The notes beneath the pieces are model-generated. The model had not been told where the DNA came from and did no database searches. It saw nothing but the letters and a program-made list of their open reading frames with translations. Shown piece after piece: positions 27,770 to 35,908 of a DNA stretch of 64,000 nucleotides. The translations under genes and the position numbers were made by a program. Position 1 is the stretch's first letter. Each line of letters begins with the position of its first letter. Origin of the DNA: Bacillota bacterium (GTDB taxonomy: Bacteria; Bacillota; UBA5301; Bu52); assembly GCA_014896355.1 (NCBI GenBank), contig JADBKO010000011.1, positions 22,619 to 86,618 on the forward strand, in the 5' to 3' direction.

Positions 27770-28545
27770 CCCTCCTCCTTCTTTAGGTTCCGCTCATAGA
27801 TCAGTCGCAGGCCTTCCAGAGTGAGCATGGGGTTCACGACCTCGATCTCCGGGACTTCCCGGGCCACCATGGAGGCCAGGCCCCCGGTGGCCACCACGCG
27901 GGTCTGGCTGCCCAACTCCTCTTTCATGCGCTGCACCAGCTCGCGGACCTGCCCGATGACCCCGTAGAGGATTCCGGCCTGAAGGGCGGAAACGGTGTTT
28001 CGGCCGATGGCCTGCCGCGGCTTGACCAGCTCGACCCGGCGCAGCTGGGCCGTGTGGGAGAAAAGGGCTTCGGCAGAAATCCACACCCCCGGAGCGATGG
28101 CGCCGCCCAGGTATTCGCCTGCGGGCGAGATGGCATCAAATGTGGTGGCGGTGCCGAAATCCACCACGATGGCGGGAGCTCCGTAAAGCTCCAAGGCTGC
28201 CACGGCGTTCGCGATACGGTCCGCCCCCACCTCCTTGGGATTCTCATACTTGATGGCCAGGCCGGTCCGAATCCCAGGCTCCACAAACAGAGGCTGGCAA
28301 TGGAAATAATGTCGCGCCATCTCCTCCACGGCGGGGATCACGGGAGGGACCACCGTAGCCACCACCACGCTGTCCACCGCGGCAGGGTCCAGCCCCTCAT
28401 GCCGCAGGAACGCACGGATGAAGACGCCGTACTCGTCAGCGGTGCGTTCCGGGTCTGTGGCCATCCGCCAATGGTACAGCAGCTTGCCTTTTTGGTAGAC
28501 GCCAACGACGACATTGGTATTTCCTACGTCGATTGCCAACAGCAT
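27760..28545 (-). CDS. coaX: Type III pantothenate kinase
   Basis: First step of coenzyme A synthesis: phosphorylates pantothenate with ATP. The 261-residue ASKHA-fold protein has LLAIDVGNTNVVVGVYQKG (phosphate 1), KYENPKEVGADRIANAVAA (pantothenate/monovalent cation site), VVDFGTATTFDAISPAGEYL with the catalytic Asp, and GGAIAPGVWIS. No CoaA-type enzyme is seen nearby. It is the first gene of the minus-strand run through hflX and reads away from the tRNA-Leu gene; the 180-bp gap should hold its promoter. Confidence 0.97.
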   Translation of the reverse strand: MLLAIDVGNTNVVVGVYQKGKLLYHWRMATDPERTADEYGVFIRAFLRHEGLDPAAVDSVVVATVVPPVIPAVEEMARHYFHCQPLFVEPGIRTGLAIKYENPKEVGADRIANAVAALELYGAPAIVVDFGTATTFDAISPAGEYLGGAIAPGVWISAEALFSHTAQLRRVELVKPRQAIGRNTVSALQAGILYGVIGQVRELVQRMKEELGSQTRVVATGGLASMVAREVPEIEVVNPMLTLEGLRLIYERNLKKEEGCG

Positions 28546-28725
28546 GGGCTTTCCCGGTCCTTTCCTGGGCGCTGGACTGGAGGCGGCTCCGGGGCACCAC
28601 GGCTCCGCTGACAGCGGAATTCGTCGTTCCCCGGGCGGCTTCCTTCAGGCGGAGAACAAGTAAAGCCAGGCCGCATACAGGAGGGCCAAAGGCGGCTAGC
28701 GTAAAGTAGACGGTCAATACGGGTG

Positions 28726-28753
28726 TTGACAACTGCCACGCATGTGGTATAGT
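28726..28753 (+). promoter_or_regulatory. SigmaA-type promoter of tRNA-Leu
   Basis: TTGACA (28726-28731) and TATAGT (28748-28753) are separated by 16 bp and end 25 bp before the tRNA. This is a near-consensus housekeeping promoter in an otherwise GC-rich region. Confidence 0.8.
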
Positions 28754-28778
28754 TTATCTTGCTTACATGAACACCCGT

Positions 28779-28866
28779 GCCGAAGTGGTGGAATTGGCAG
28801 ACGCGCTACATTCAGGGTGTAGTGGGCTTTACGCCCGTGGGGGTTCAAATCCCCCCTTCGGCACCA
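28779..28866 (+). tRNA. tRNA-Leu (anticodon CAG)
   Basis: An 88-nt class II tRNA with an encoded CCA end (28864-28866). The acceptor strands are GCCGAAG and CTTCGGC. The anticodon stem CTACA/TGTAG closes the loop TTCAGGG, giving anticodon CAG at 28813-28815, which reads CUG, a favoured Leu codon in GC-rich genomes. A long variable arm (GGGC...GCCC) and a T arm with TTCAAAT confirm leucine class II architecture. A strong promoter lies upstream and a terminator downstream, so it is probably monocistronic. Confidence 0.97.
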
Positions 28867-29384
28867 GAAAAGCAGAGAGGGCTGGATTCCGGACGGGAAA
28901 TGCCGGCAGCATCCCGCCAGCCTTCAGGCAGATAACGAATGCGCAGATTGCGGGGAGTGTCCGGCCGGTATTCTGGCTGTGGGCCGGGCAAATCTCCGGC
29001 GCAGGGTCGCCGCCTAGGCGGCCTTTTTTTATGCTTTCACCCTGCGACCCTGTCGCTCCGGTTCCCTGCGGCCAGGAAGCTCCGCCCGATCCAGCGCCGG
29101 ATCTCGGTACCGGTTGACTTGCGCTCGCGGGCAACGCCCCGTCTTCCGTCGCGCAGCTCCCGGCCAAGGCGTCGAGCCACGCCCGCTCGACGCCGCGCCC
29201 GGATTTGCCGGTCTGCATGTCGCCCATCCTCCACGGCCAGGTCCCACCGCGCCAGCGCGACCTCCCTGCCGGTCCCCCCAGGGATTCCACCCGGCCGTCC
29301 CACCGGTTGACCACTGGAAGCCCCCCTCTTTCGTTGACGCGCGGGTCTCCTGCAGCACAACCACGGCAACGGAGATGCAAGAAG
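28867..29384. other. Non-coding stretch between tRNA-Leu and the M-box riboswitch
   Basis: Apart from the terminator at 29009-29030, I see no gene here. Long open frames occur on the minus strand but consist of Arg/Gly/Pro-rich sequence, run through the tRNA or riboswitch, and lack ribosome sites or recognisable motifs. The promoter for the M-box transcript must lie in this stretch; TTGACG at about 29333 is one candidate -35, but no good -10 follows it. Confidence 0.5.
29009..29030 (+). terminator. Rho-independent terminator downstream of tRNA-Leu
   Basis: GCCGCC (29009-29014) and GGCGGC (29017-29022) form a perfect palindromic stem followed by seven T residues. It lies 142 bp beyond the tRNA 3' end and would end that transcript. 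Confidence 0.8.
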
Positions 29385-29545
29385 AACCCTCGTTAGGCCA
29401 GGCTCCTGCGTGGTACAGAGGCCGCTGCTCCGGAACGTCGAGAGACGCCAAGGGGTAGGGCAAGTCCGGTCAGAACAAGGCCGGGCTCGAAGCGGCTGGG
29501 ATTGATCCCTACGACACGCAGTGCTGAAGCTCAACCAGTGGGGGG
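29385..29545 (+). promoter_or_regulatory. M-box (ykoK-leader) magnesium riboswitch
   Basis: The conserved M-box landmarks occur in order: CGTTAGG and AGGCTCCT near 29391-29406, GCCGCTGCTCCGGAACGTCG then AGAGACGCCAA around 29421-29451, and GTGCTGAAGCTC at 29521-29532. This closely matches the consensus of the Mg2+-sensing ykoK leader family. It is followed by a hairpin (29582-29602) and a Rho-independent terminator (29632-29662), and then by an MgtA-type P-type ATPase on the same strand. In the family, Mg2+ binding favours termination, so the ATPase should be made when Mg2+ is scarce. Exact ends are estimated. Confidence 0.92.
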
Positions 29546-29581
29546 CGTTTCGGTCGGCGCTGGGCGTTGGGCCCCGCGCCT

Positions 29582-29602
29582 CCCCAGGCTCCGCGCCTGG
29601 GG
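29582..29602 (+). other. Hairpin in the M-box expression platform
   Basis: CCCCAGGC and GCCTGGGG form a perfect 8-bp stem with a TCCGC loop between the aptamer and the terminator. It may be part of an antiterminator or an independent helix. It has no T-run, so it is not itself a terminator. Confidence 0.6.
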
Positions 29603-29631
29603 ATGAAAGCCGGCAGATAAGTCTGGCAGCC

Positions 29632-29662
29632 CTCCCTGGTCGCACGCCGGGGAGTTTTTTTT
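29632..29662 (+). terminator. Rho-independent terminator of the M-box leader
   Basis: CTCCCTGG pairs with CCGGGGAG (8 bp, one G-T wobble) around a TCGCACG loop and is followed by eight T residues. It is positioned as the riboswitch-controlled attenuator for the downstream P-type ATPase. Confidence 0.85.
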
Positions 29663-30294
29663 GCCCAGTGTGCTGCGGCGGTGGCGAAGCGTGGGATGAG
29701 CACAAGGATTTGCGCGGAATAACGGCACGCGAACGTCCGCCGAAATCCAACGGCACATGGAACCGGCCAGGGGGTGGGGATATGGACGGCGGCCCTAGAT
29801 GGTGCTCACAAAGAATCGGCACCTCACAAGCTGAAGCTGCGATCGCTGAGTGGCTGGGCGGCGCGGGAGCACGGCTGGAAGCGGCTGGCGCTGCGAGCCA
29901 ACGGAGGCGAGGGCAAGGCGGGGAGGGGTCGGCGTTTCTCGTCCGCCGGGCACGGCCCCCCCATCCATTGGGTACGGCCCCCCTGGCGGAGGCCGGCACG
30001 ATTCAGCAAGACTGCGCGACCGGCAAGACCGCACGATCGGTAGGGCTGCATGATCGGTTGGACCGTACGATCCGTGCGCTAAGATCGCGTGATCCGTAGT
30101 CTGACCCCGGCTTTCCACCTTCTTCTTTTCACCTCTCTCCTTGGCTGCTCCAACTGGGATTCTGTCACTTCCCGTTGCCTTCCCTCCCCGCGGCTATCGC
30201 AGTTCCTGCAGTGGCTTCGGCCGAGGTCTCCTGGCGGCTGGCGATTGGCGCTGGTCCCTGACATGGCGCGCCCGGCATAGGGGAGGCGGTTACG
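29663..30294 (+). other. Long leader between the M-box terminator and the P-type ATPase
   Basis: About 630 bp without a convincing gene. It contains the five-copy 17-nt repeat at 30014-30103, a pyrimidine-rich stretch near 30116-30140 and, at its end, the GGGGAGG ribosome site of the ATPase. Several open frames cross it but are Arg/Gly-rich with no family motifs. It is much longer than a usual M-box-to-gene spacing. Confidence 0.5.
30014..30103 (+). repeat. Five-copy degenerate 17-nt tandem repeat
   Basis: Units at 30014, 30031, 30048, 30065 and (after 5 extra bases) 30087 share the pattern GCacGATCgGTagGacc. Four contain a GATC core. The spacing of exactly 17 nt for four units shows a tandem array rather than chance. 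It lies about 190 bp upstream of the ATPase start, inside the riboswitch-controlled leader. Confidence 0.7.
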
Positions 30295-33048
30295 ATGTGG
30301 AAGCTCGGTATTGGAACACTGTTGTCTGCAGCAGAACGGAAATGGAGAACCAGAAACGCTCAGCCGGATTCGAAGGTTTGGGCGCAGGCCGCAGGGCTGC
30401 TGGCTGCAGCCCGCTTACCCGCTCACGCCGTCTTGGCACAGCAGAAAAGTTCACTGGCAGGCCTCACCGCCGAGGATGTGCAGAGCCGCCTGGAGCAGTT
30501 CGGCCCCAATGAAGTCGTGCATGAAGAGCGCCAGACGGTTTGGCGGCGGCTATGGGAGAACGTTCGCAACCCCCTGGTCGTCCTGTTGGCCGTGCTCGCG
30601 ACCGTCTCCCTGGCCACGGGCGACGCCACGGGTGCAGCCATGATGGGCTTCATGGTCGTGCTAGGCGTGGTCCTCCGCTATTTCCAGGAGGCCCGGGCCG
30701 ACGCCGCCGCCCGGGAACTGCAAGCTATGGTCTCGACCACGGCTACGGTGGTCAGGGACGGCCAGAAGCAGGAGGTTCCCATCCGCGAGCTGGTGCCGGG
30801 CGACGTGGTCTGCCTGGCTGCTGGCGACATGGTGCCGGGCGATATCCGGCTCATATCTGCCCGGGACTTGTTCGTGAACCAGGCAGCGCTGACCGGCGAG
30901 TCGCTACCTGTGGAGAAGACGGCGGAAGCGGACGAGCGGGCGGAGCTATCTAGCGCGCTCGAGGCGGCGGACCTGTGCTTCATGGGGACCAACGTGGAAA
31001 GCGGGACGGCCACGGCGGTGGTTCTGGCTACCGGCAGCCGGACCTATTTCGGCTCCCTGGCCAAGAGCGTGACCGCCCCGGCGGTGGCTACCAGCTTTGA
31101 CACGGGCATTAACCGGTTTACCTGGCTGATGATCCGGCTGATGGCCGTGATGGTGCCGGCGGTCTTCCTCATCAATGGGCTGACTAAGGGGAACTGGCTG
31201 GAGGCCTTTCTGTTCGCCTTGGCCGTGGCGGTGGGTTTGACGCCGGAGATGCTGCCGATGATCGTCACGGTCAATCTGTCCAAGGGCGCGCTGGCCATGT
31301 CGCGGCGCAAAGTCATCGTCAAGCGGCTGGCAGCCATCCAAAACTTCGGTGCCATGGACGTCCTGTGCACAGACAAGACCGGGACCATCACCGAAGGCCG
31401 GGTGGTGCTGGAAAAGCATATCGACATCCATGGCCGCGAGAGTGACAGTGTGCTCGGCTATGCGTTCCTCAACAGCTTCTACCAGACCGGGCTCAAGAGT
31501 ATGCTGGACGTGGCTGTGCTGGAGCACCGGGAAGTGGAGGCGGATCTGAAGGTCGAAACCCGCTACCGCAAGGTCGACGAGATCCCGTTCGACTTTGTAC
31601 GGCGCCGGATGTCGGTGGTGGTGCACGAGGCGGGCGATGGCCATCTGTTGATTTGCAAGGGCGCAGTGGAAGAGCTGCTCAACCTCTGCACGACGCTGGC
31701 AGACGGAGACGCGGTGGTCCCGTTCAGCGAGGAGCGGCGGCGCCAGGCGCTGGAGCTGGTTCACCGGCTCAACGAAGACGGGCTGCGGGTTTTGGCGCTG
31801 GGATTCAAGCGATTGCCGGCCGGGGAGCGTCTTTACACGGTGCAGGACGAGTCCGAGCTGACCCTCATGGGCTTTCTGGCGTTTCTGGACCCGCCCAAGG
31901 CCACCGCTGCCCAGTCGATCCGGGAGTTGGCTGCCCTGGGGGTGCAGGTGAAGATCCTGACGGGCGATAACGACGTGGTGACACGGCGTATCTGTCAGGA
32001 GGTCGGGCTGGTGCCGGGCACCGAGCCAGTGCCGCCCGTCGGGCCGGTGGCGGGTGCAGGGCCAGAGCCGGGTGTCGAACCAGTGCTTCGCGCCGGGCCG
32101 GAGGCAGGTGTTGTGCTGGTGGGCAGCGAGATCGAGAACATGACCGATGCCGAGCTGGCCGAACAAGTCGACCGGGTCTCGATCTTCGCTAAGCTGGCAC
32201 CGGCCGATAAGGAGCGCGTCATTCGCATCCTGCGGGAACGCGGCCACGTGGTGGGTTTCATGGGCGACGGGATCAACGACGCGCCGGCTCTGCGGGCTGC
32301 AGACGTGGGCATCTCTGTGGACAGCGCGGTAGACATCGCCAGGGAGTCGTCGGACATCATTTTGCTCGAAAACAGCCTGTTGGTCCTGCGGGACGGAGTG
32401 ATGGAAGGCCGCCGGGTATTCGGAAACATCCTCAAGTACATCAAGATGGCGGCCAGCTCGAACTTCGGGAACATGTTCAGCGTCGTCGGCGGCAGCTTGT
32501 TCCTGCCATTCTTGCCGATGCTGCCCCTGCAGATTCTGACCAACAATCTGCTGTACGATCTATCCCAGACGGCGATTCCCACCGACGAGGTAGACGCGGA
32601 GTGGCTGGCTGTGCCCAGGAAGTGGGCGGTGGGCGAGATTCAGCGCTTCATCCTGGCCATCGGACCGATCAGCTCGATCTTCGACTATGCAACTTTCTTG
32701 ATCATGCTGTTCGTGTTTGGGGCCTGGGCTACGCCGGATCTTTACCACCAACAACTGTTCCACACCGCGTGGTTTACGGAGTCGCTGTTCACCCAGACGC
32801 TGATCATCCATGTCATCCGGACGAACAAGATCCCGTTCCTGCAAAGCTGGGCGAGCCGGCCTTTAACGCTGACCTCGCTGATCATTGTGCTGGTGGGGGC
32901 GCTCTTGCCGTTCTCGCCGTTGGCAGGCATGCTAGGATTTGTGCATCTACCCGGACTGTTCTGGCTGCTGCTGGCCGCGATGCTGATCAGCTATGTGGTG
33001 CTTACGCAGGTGGTGAAAAGCTGGTTCGTGCGGCGATTCCCGGGCTAG
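30295..33048 (+). CDS. mgtA: MgtA-type magnesium-importing P-type ATPase
   Basis: A 917-residue P3B-type ATPase predicted to import Mg2+ at the expense of ATP. The phosphorylated Asp360 lies in CTDKTGTITEG, the actuator motif is LTGESLP (about 199-205), and the hinge GDGIND is at 657-662. The C-terminal KMAASSNFGNMFSVVGGS and LTNNLLYDLSQTAIPTDEVD are characteristic of MgtA/MgtB. The upstream M-box riboswitch supports the Mg2+ substrate. An unusual Pro/Gly/Glu-rich repetitive stretch (about residues 573-605) is inserted in the cytoplasmic P domain just after the KILTGDN region. GGGGAGG lies at a good distance before the ATG. Confidence 0.95.
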   Translation: MWKLGIGTLLSAAERKWRTRNAQPDSKVWAQAAGLLAAARLPAHAVLAQQKSSLAGLTAEDVQSRLEQFGPNEVVHEERQTVWRRLWENVRNPLVVLLAVLATVSLATGDATGAAMMGFMVVLGVVLRYFQEARADAAARELQAMVSTTATVVRDGQKQEVPIRELVPGDVVCLAAGDMVPGDIRLISARDLFVNQAALTGESLPVEKTAEADERAELSSALEAADLCFMGTNVESGTATAVVLATGSRTYFGSLAKSVTAPAVATSFDTGINRFTWLMIRLMAVMVPAVFLINGLTKGNWLEAFLFALAVAVGLTPEMLPMIVTVNLSKGALAMSRRKVIVKRLAAIQNFGAMDVLCTDKTGTITEGRVVLEKHIDIHGRESDSVLGYAFLNSFYQTGLKSMLDVAVLEHREVEADLKVETRYRKVDEIPFDFVRRRMSVVVHEAGDGHLLICKGAVEELLNLCTTLADGDAVVPFSEERRRQALELVHRLNEDGLRVLALGFKRLPAGERLYTVQDESELTLMGFLAFLDPPKATAAQSIRELAALGVQVKILTGDNDVVTRRICQEVGLVPGTEPVPPVGPVAGAGPEPGVEPVLRAGPEAGVVLVGSEIENMTDAELAEQVDRVSIFAKLAPADKERVIRILRERGHVVGFMGDGINDAPALRAADVGISVDSAVDIARESSDIILLENSLLVLRDGVMEGRRVFGNILKYIKMAASSNFGNMFSVVGGSLFLPFLPMLPLQILTNNLLYDLSQTAIPTDEVDAEWLAVPRKWAVGEIQRFILAIGPISSIFDYATFLIMLFVFGAWATPDLYHQQLFHTAWFTESLFTQTLIIHVIRTNKIPFLQSWASRPLTLTSLIIVLVGALLPFSPLAGMLGFVHLPGLFWLLLAAMLISYVVLTQVVKSWFVRRFPG

Positions 33049-33194
33049 CGGAGCGCCGCCGGGCGCCGTTGGGCTATCTCGAGGCGGTGGCGCAGGTGGA
33101 CAATCTCTTCGGGCGGGCCGGCCCTGGCAGGACTACCCCTCGCGCAGGGGGAATATGCCAACGCAACAGCCCATCCACGGACGGAGGGATCGTC

Positions 33195-34427
33195 TTGCCC
33201 TTGCTCAGCCTGTGCATGATCGTGCGCAACGAAGAAAAGAACCTGGCCCGCTGCCTGGCCAGCGTCCGGGGAGCCGTCGATGAGATCATCGTGGTGGATA
33301 CCGGGTCCACAGACGGCACGGCCCAGCTGGCCCGCTCGCTGGGGGCGCAGGTGTTCTCTTACGAATGGCAGGACGACTTCGCCGCCGCCCGCAACGCGTC
33401 GCTGGCCCACGCTCACGGCGACTGGGTCCTGGTCCTGGATGCCGACGAGGAGTTGGCCCCCGGCCACGGCCCGCGCCTGCGGACCCTTTTGGCCGCGCCG
33501 CAGTACGACTGGTACTTCTTGGAGTGTTTCACTTTCCTGGGCGGCCCAGGCCATCCGGAGCAAGCCCAGCGGGGGCGGGTGTTACGCCTGTTTCGAGGCG
33601 GGCTGTTCGAGTATCGCCACGCCGTGCACGAAGAGGTGACCCCAGTGTTTGAGAGCCAGAATGGGCGTCTTATGGGGACAGGTCCGCACAGCCCTCCCCT
33701 CGGCCCCGGCGATTCGGGCCTCCTCATCCTCCACCACGGGTACGAGCCGGGGGTCGCAGTGCACGGCCAGCAGGCCCAGGCGCACAGCAAAGCGTCCGGC
33801 GCGCAGCTTTGCCCCAGCGGCGGTTCAGCTGGCTCCGCCCGCCCCCCGGACCCGGATCCCATCCGCGAAAAGGCCCGCCGCTATGTGGACCTGATTTCCC
33901 GGCGTCTCGCAGAAACTCCCGCGGACGCCTATCTGCACTATGCCCTGGCCACCGACTACACCCAGCTGGGGGACTTTGCCTCCGCCCTCCGGGAGCTGTT
34001 CGCCGCCCACGAACTGCAGGGCGTCTGGACCTCCAAGCTGCTGCTGGACACCGTCCAATGCCTTCGCTCCCTCCACCGCTACGGCGAGGCCTTGGATTTG
34101 CTGGATGAAGGATTCCGCCTTTACCCCGACTTCACGGACCTCTATTTCATACAGGGTACATTGGCCCTGGATCTGGAACGCCCGGACCTGGCCCAGGCTG
34201 CCTTCAGGGAGTGCCTTCGCCGCGGCGAGGCGCCCACCCGCTACACCACCACGCCGGGCGTGGGATCATACCTGGCGGAGTACAACCTCGGCGTCATTGC
34301 GGAGGTCCTGGGCCGCACGGACGAGGCCGCAGCCCACTACCGGCGTGCCCAGGCGTCGGCGCCCCAGTTTCGTGCCGCCGCGGAGCGTCTGGCAGCCCTA
34401 CGGTGCCGGCAGGATCCGCCAAAGTGA
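33195..34427 (+). CDS. Family 2 glycosyltransferase with C-terminal TPR repeats
   Basis: A 410-residue GT-A enzyme. The GT2 core starts LSLCMIVRNEEKNLARCL, with VVDTGSTDGTAQLA and the metal-binding LVLDADEE. The segment WQDDFAAARNASLAHAHGDW is typical of the SunS/TPR-linked subgroup that often glycosylates proteins or peptides. The C-terminal third has TPR-like helical repeats (DLYFIQGTLALDLERPDLAQ and similar). TTG at 33195 is chosen because GGAGG lies eight bases upstream and the conserved N-terminus begins right after it. It is followed directly by the sigma-28 promoter of flagellin, and a paralogue lies just beyond flagellin, suggesting a role in flagellin glycosylation. Confidence 0.88.
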   Translation: MPLLSLCMIVRNEEKNLARCLASVRGAVDEIIVVDTGSTDGTAQLARSLGAQVFSYEWQDDFAAARNASLAHAHGDWVLVLDADEELAPGHGPRLRTLLAAPQYDWYFLECFTFLGGPGHPEQAQRGRVLRLFRGGLFEYRHAVHEEVTPVFESQNGRLMGTGPHSPPLGPGDSGLLILHHGYEPGVAVHGQQAQAHSKASGAQLCPSGGSAGSARPPDPDPIREKARRYVDLISRRLAETPADAYLHYALATDYTQLGDFASALRELFAAHELQGVWTSKLLLDTVQCLRSLHRYGEALDLLDEGFRLYPDFTDLYFIQGTLALDLERPDLAQAAFRECLRRGEAPTRYTTTPGVGSYLAEYNLGVIAEVLGRTDEAAAHYRRAQASAPQFRAAAERLAALRCRQDPPK

Positions 34428-34436
34428 CTTTTCCTC

Positions 34437-34463
34437 TTAAGTCTCAGCTCGTCAGGCCGATAA
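34437..34463 (+). promoter_or_regulatory. Sigma-28 (SigD/FliA) promoter for flagellin
   Basis: TTAA (34437-34440), 15 bp, then GCCGATAA (34456-34463) closely matches the sigma-D consensus TAAA-N15-GCCGATAT of Bacillota. It begins just after the stop codon of the upstream glycosyltransferase and is the only such match before flagellin, about 480 bp upstream of its start. Confidence 0.8.
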
Positions 34464-34925
34464 AGTAAACGAAATCAGTACACAGGAGTCCAGGCTAGCA
34501 AGCCTGGCCGCCATCGTAGCAGGCGGCGTCCGGCATAGCGAAGCTGGAGGGCACCGCGGAGCAGATCCGAGGATTCCCGACCAAATCGACAAGGGCCGCC
34601 AAGCACGTGGGCTGCCGCACGCAGCAAGAACTGCCGAGGGAATTGCACCTGGATACAGGGCAACACGCAGGCCGAAGGTACTCTAGGCCACGAAGGCAGT
34701 CCCGCAGCAGCCGGCACCAAGTACCGGCAAAACGTGGCAGCATTGCTCCTTTCACCGCGGTGTTTCGATCCTCAGCGGCGTGAAAGCCGGTACAGGGGAG
34801 GGGGGATTCCGGGCGACAGGAAAGGACTCGAAAATGGCGGATCTTGCTTCCACGACATCGAATATGCGAGTAGAGTGACGAAGCTCGCCCCGGTACGGAA
34901 ACCAGGGCAAACAATCAGCGAAATC
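34464..34925 (+). ncRNA. Structured flagellin mRNA leader (candidate regulatory RNA)
   Basis: The ~460-nt stretch between the sigma-28 promoter and the flagellin ribosome site has no credible gene but contains clear helices. These are CCAGGCT/AGCCTGG (34490-34507), GCCGCC/GGCGGC (34507-34527), and a nested domain closed by GTACCGGC (34721-34728) with GCCGGTAC (34786-34793). That last pair encloses TTCACCGC (34751-34758) paired to a GCG..GTGAA strand (34775-34784). Flagellin leaders are usually under 100 nt. It may control translation or stability. No known RNA family is recognised. Confidence 0.5.
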
Positions 34926-34941
34926 AAGGAGGAATAGCCTC

Positions 34942-35775
34942 ATGGCTCTAGTCATTAACCAGAACATCGCGGCCATCGATGCCCATCGGAACCTCGTTCT
35001 GACGGGCATGGACATGAGCAAGGCGATGGAGCGGCTGTCTTCGGGCCTCCGCATCAACCGGGCCGCCGACGACGCCGCGGGCCTTGCGATCTCCGAAAAG
35101 CTGCGCAGCCAGGTCCGCGGCCTCAACCAGGGCATCCGTAATGCCCAGGACGGCATCTCCCTGATTCAGACGGCTGAGGGTGCGCTAAACGAGACCCACT
35201 CCATCCTGCAGCGCATGCGTGAGCTGGCTGTACAGTCGGCGAACGGTACCTACACGGACAGCGACCGTGCGAACATCCAGGCGGAGTTCCAGCAACTGCA
35301 GACCGAGATTCAACGTATTGCCGATCAGACCCAGTTTAACGGCATGACCCTGCTTAATAGCACAACGTTCTCGGTCTCCGGGATCGACTTCCAGGTCGGG
35401 GCTAACCAAAACCAGGTCATCAACGCTAAGATAGACATAATGACTGCGGATAGCCTGGGCATTAGTACTGCTACGATTGCCATCAGCACTGCCGCCAGTG
35501 CTCAGGATGCCATCGTAGCCATCGACAGTGCCATCCAACTGGTTTCCACCAACCGCGCCAACCTGGGAGCGGTCCAGAACCGCCTGGAGCACACCATCGC
35601 CAACCTGGGTGTGGCAGCTGAGAACCTGACGGCCTCCGAGTCCCGCATCCGCGACGCCGATATGGGCCAGGAAATGGTCAACTTCACCCGCGCCCAGATC
35701 CTGCAGCAGGCGGGCACGGCGATGTTGGCCCAGGCCAACGTGGCCCCGCAGGCGGTCCTGCAGCTGTTGCGGTAA
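34942..35775 (+). CDS. hag: Flagellin
   Basis: A 277-residue filament protein. The N-terminal D0/D1 begins [18 protein letters not shown] and includes [20 protein letters not shown] and [20 protein letters not shown]. The C-terminal D0/D1 ends with [20 protein letters not shown] and QAVLQLLR. The variable middle is short (about residues 140-190), as in compact Bacillota flagellins, and is Ser/Thr-rich, offering O-glycosylation sites. AAGGAGG (34926-34932) gives strong translation. Expression is predicted from the sigma-28 promoter at 34437, and a strong hairpin terminator lies 50 bp after the stop. Flanking glycosyltransferases suggest a glycosylated filament. Confidence 0.98.
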   Translation: MALVINQNIAAIDAHRNLVLTGMDMSKAMERLSSGLRINRAADDAAGLAISEKLRSQVRGLNQGIRNAQDGISLIQTAEGALNETHSILQRMRELAVQSANGTYTDSDRANIQAEFQQLQTEIQRIADQTQFNGMTLLNSTTFSVSGIDFQVGANQNQVINAKIDIMTADSLGISTATIAISTAASAQDAIVAIDSAIQLVSTNRANLGAVQNRLEHTIANLGVAAENLTASESRIRDADMGQEMVNFTRAQILQQAGTAMLAQANVAPQAVLQLLR

Positions 35776-35824
35776 CGCTTAGGCTGCGGTGGCACGCTCT
35801 GAAGTGCGGTTGTATTTGCGCACT

Positions 35825-35863
35825 GCGACGGGCTGGCTTGCGCGCGGCCAGCCCGTCGCTTTC
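35825..35863 (+). terminator. Hairpin terminator downstream of flagellin
   Basis: GCGACGGGCTGGC (35825-35837) and GCCAGCCCGTCGC (35847-35859) form a perfect 13-bp stem with a 9-nt loop, followed by only a short T-run. The very stable stem may also protect the flagellin message from 3' decay while allowing partial read-through to the next glycosyltransferase. Confidence 0.7.
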
Positions 35864-35908
35864 GGTACGGTCAGTGCCGCAGGCGCGACTGTGAGTGGGG
35901 GTCAAGAC

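Noticed and set aside
29037..29999. Long open frame on the minus strand opposite the M-box leader
   Set aside because: It runs antisense through the riboswitch and its terminator, is Arg/Gly/Pro-rich, has no family motif or ribosome site, and is best explained by high GC content.
29663..30013. Search for a second riboswitch in the mgtA leader
   Set aside because: No conserved core of another M-box, yybP-ykoY, T-box or other class that I can recognise was found.
32601..33194. In-frame upstream extension of the first GT2/TPR gene into the mgtA gene
   Set aside because: The extension overlaps most of the mgtA C-terminus in another frame and has no GT similarity. The TTG at 33195 has a proper ribosome site.
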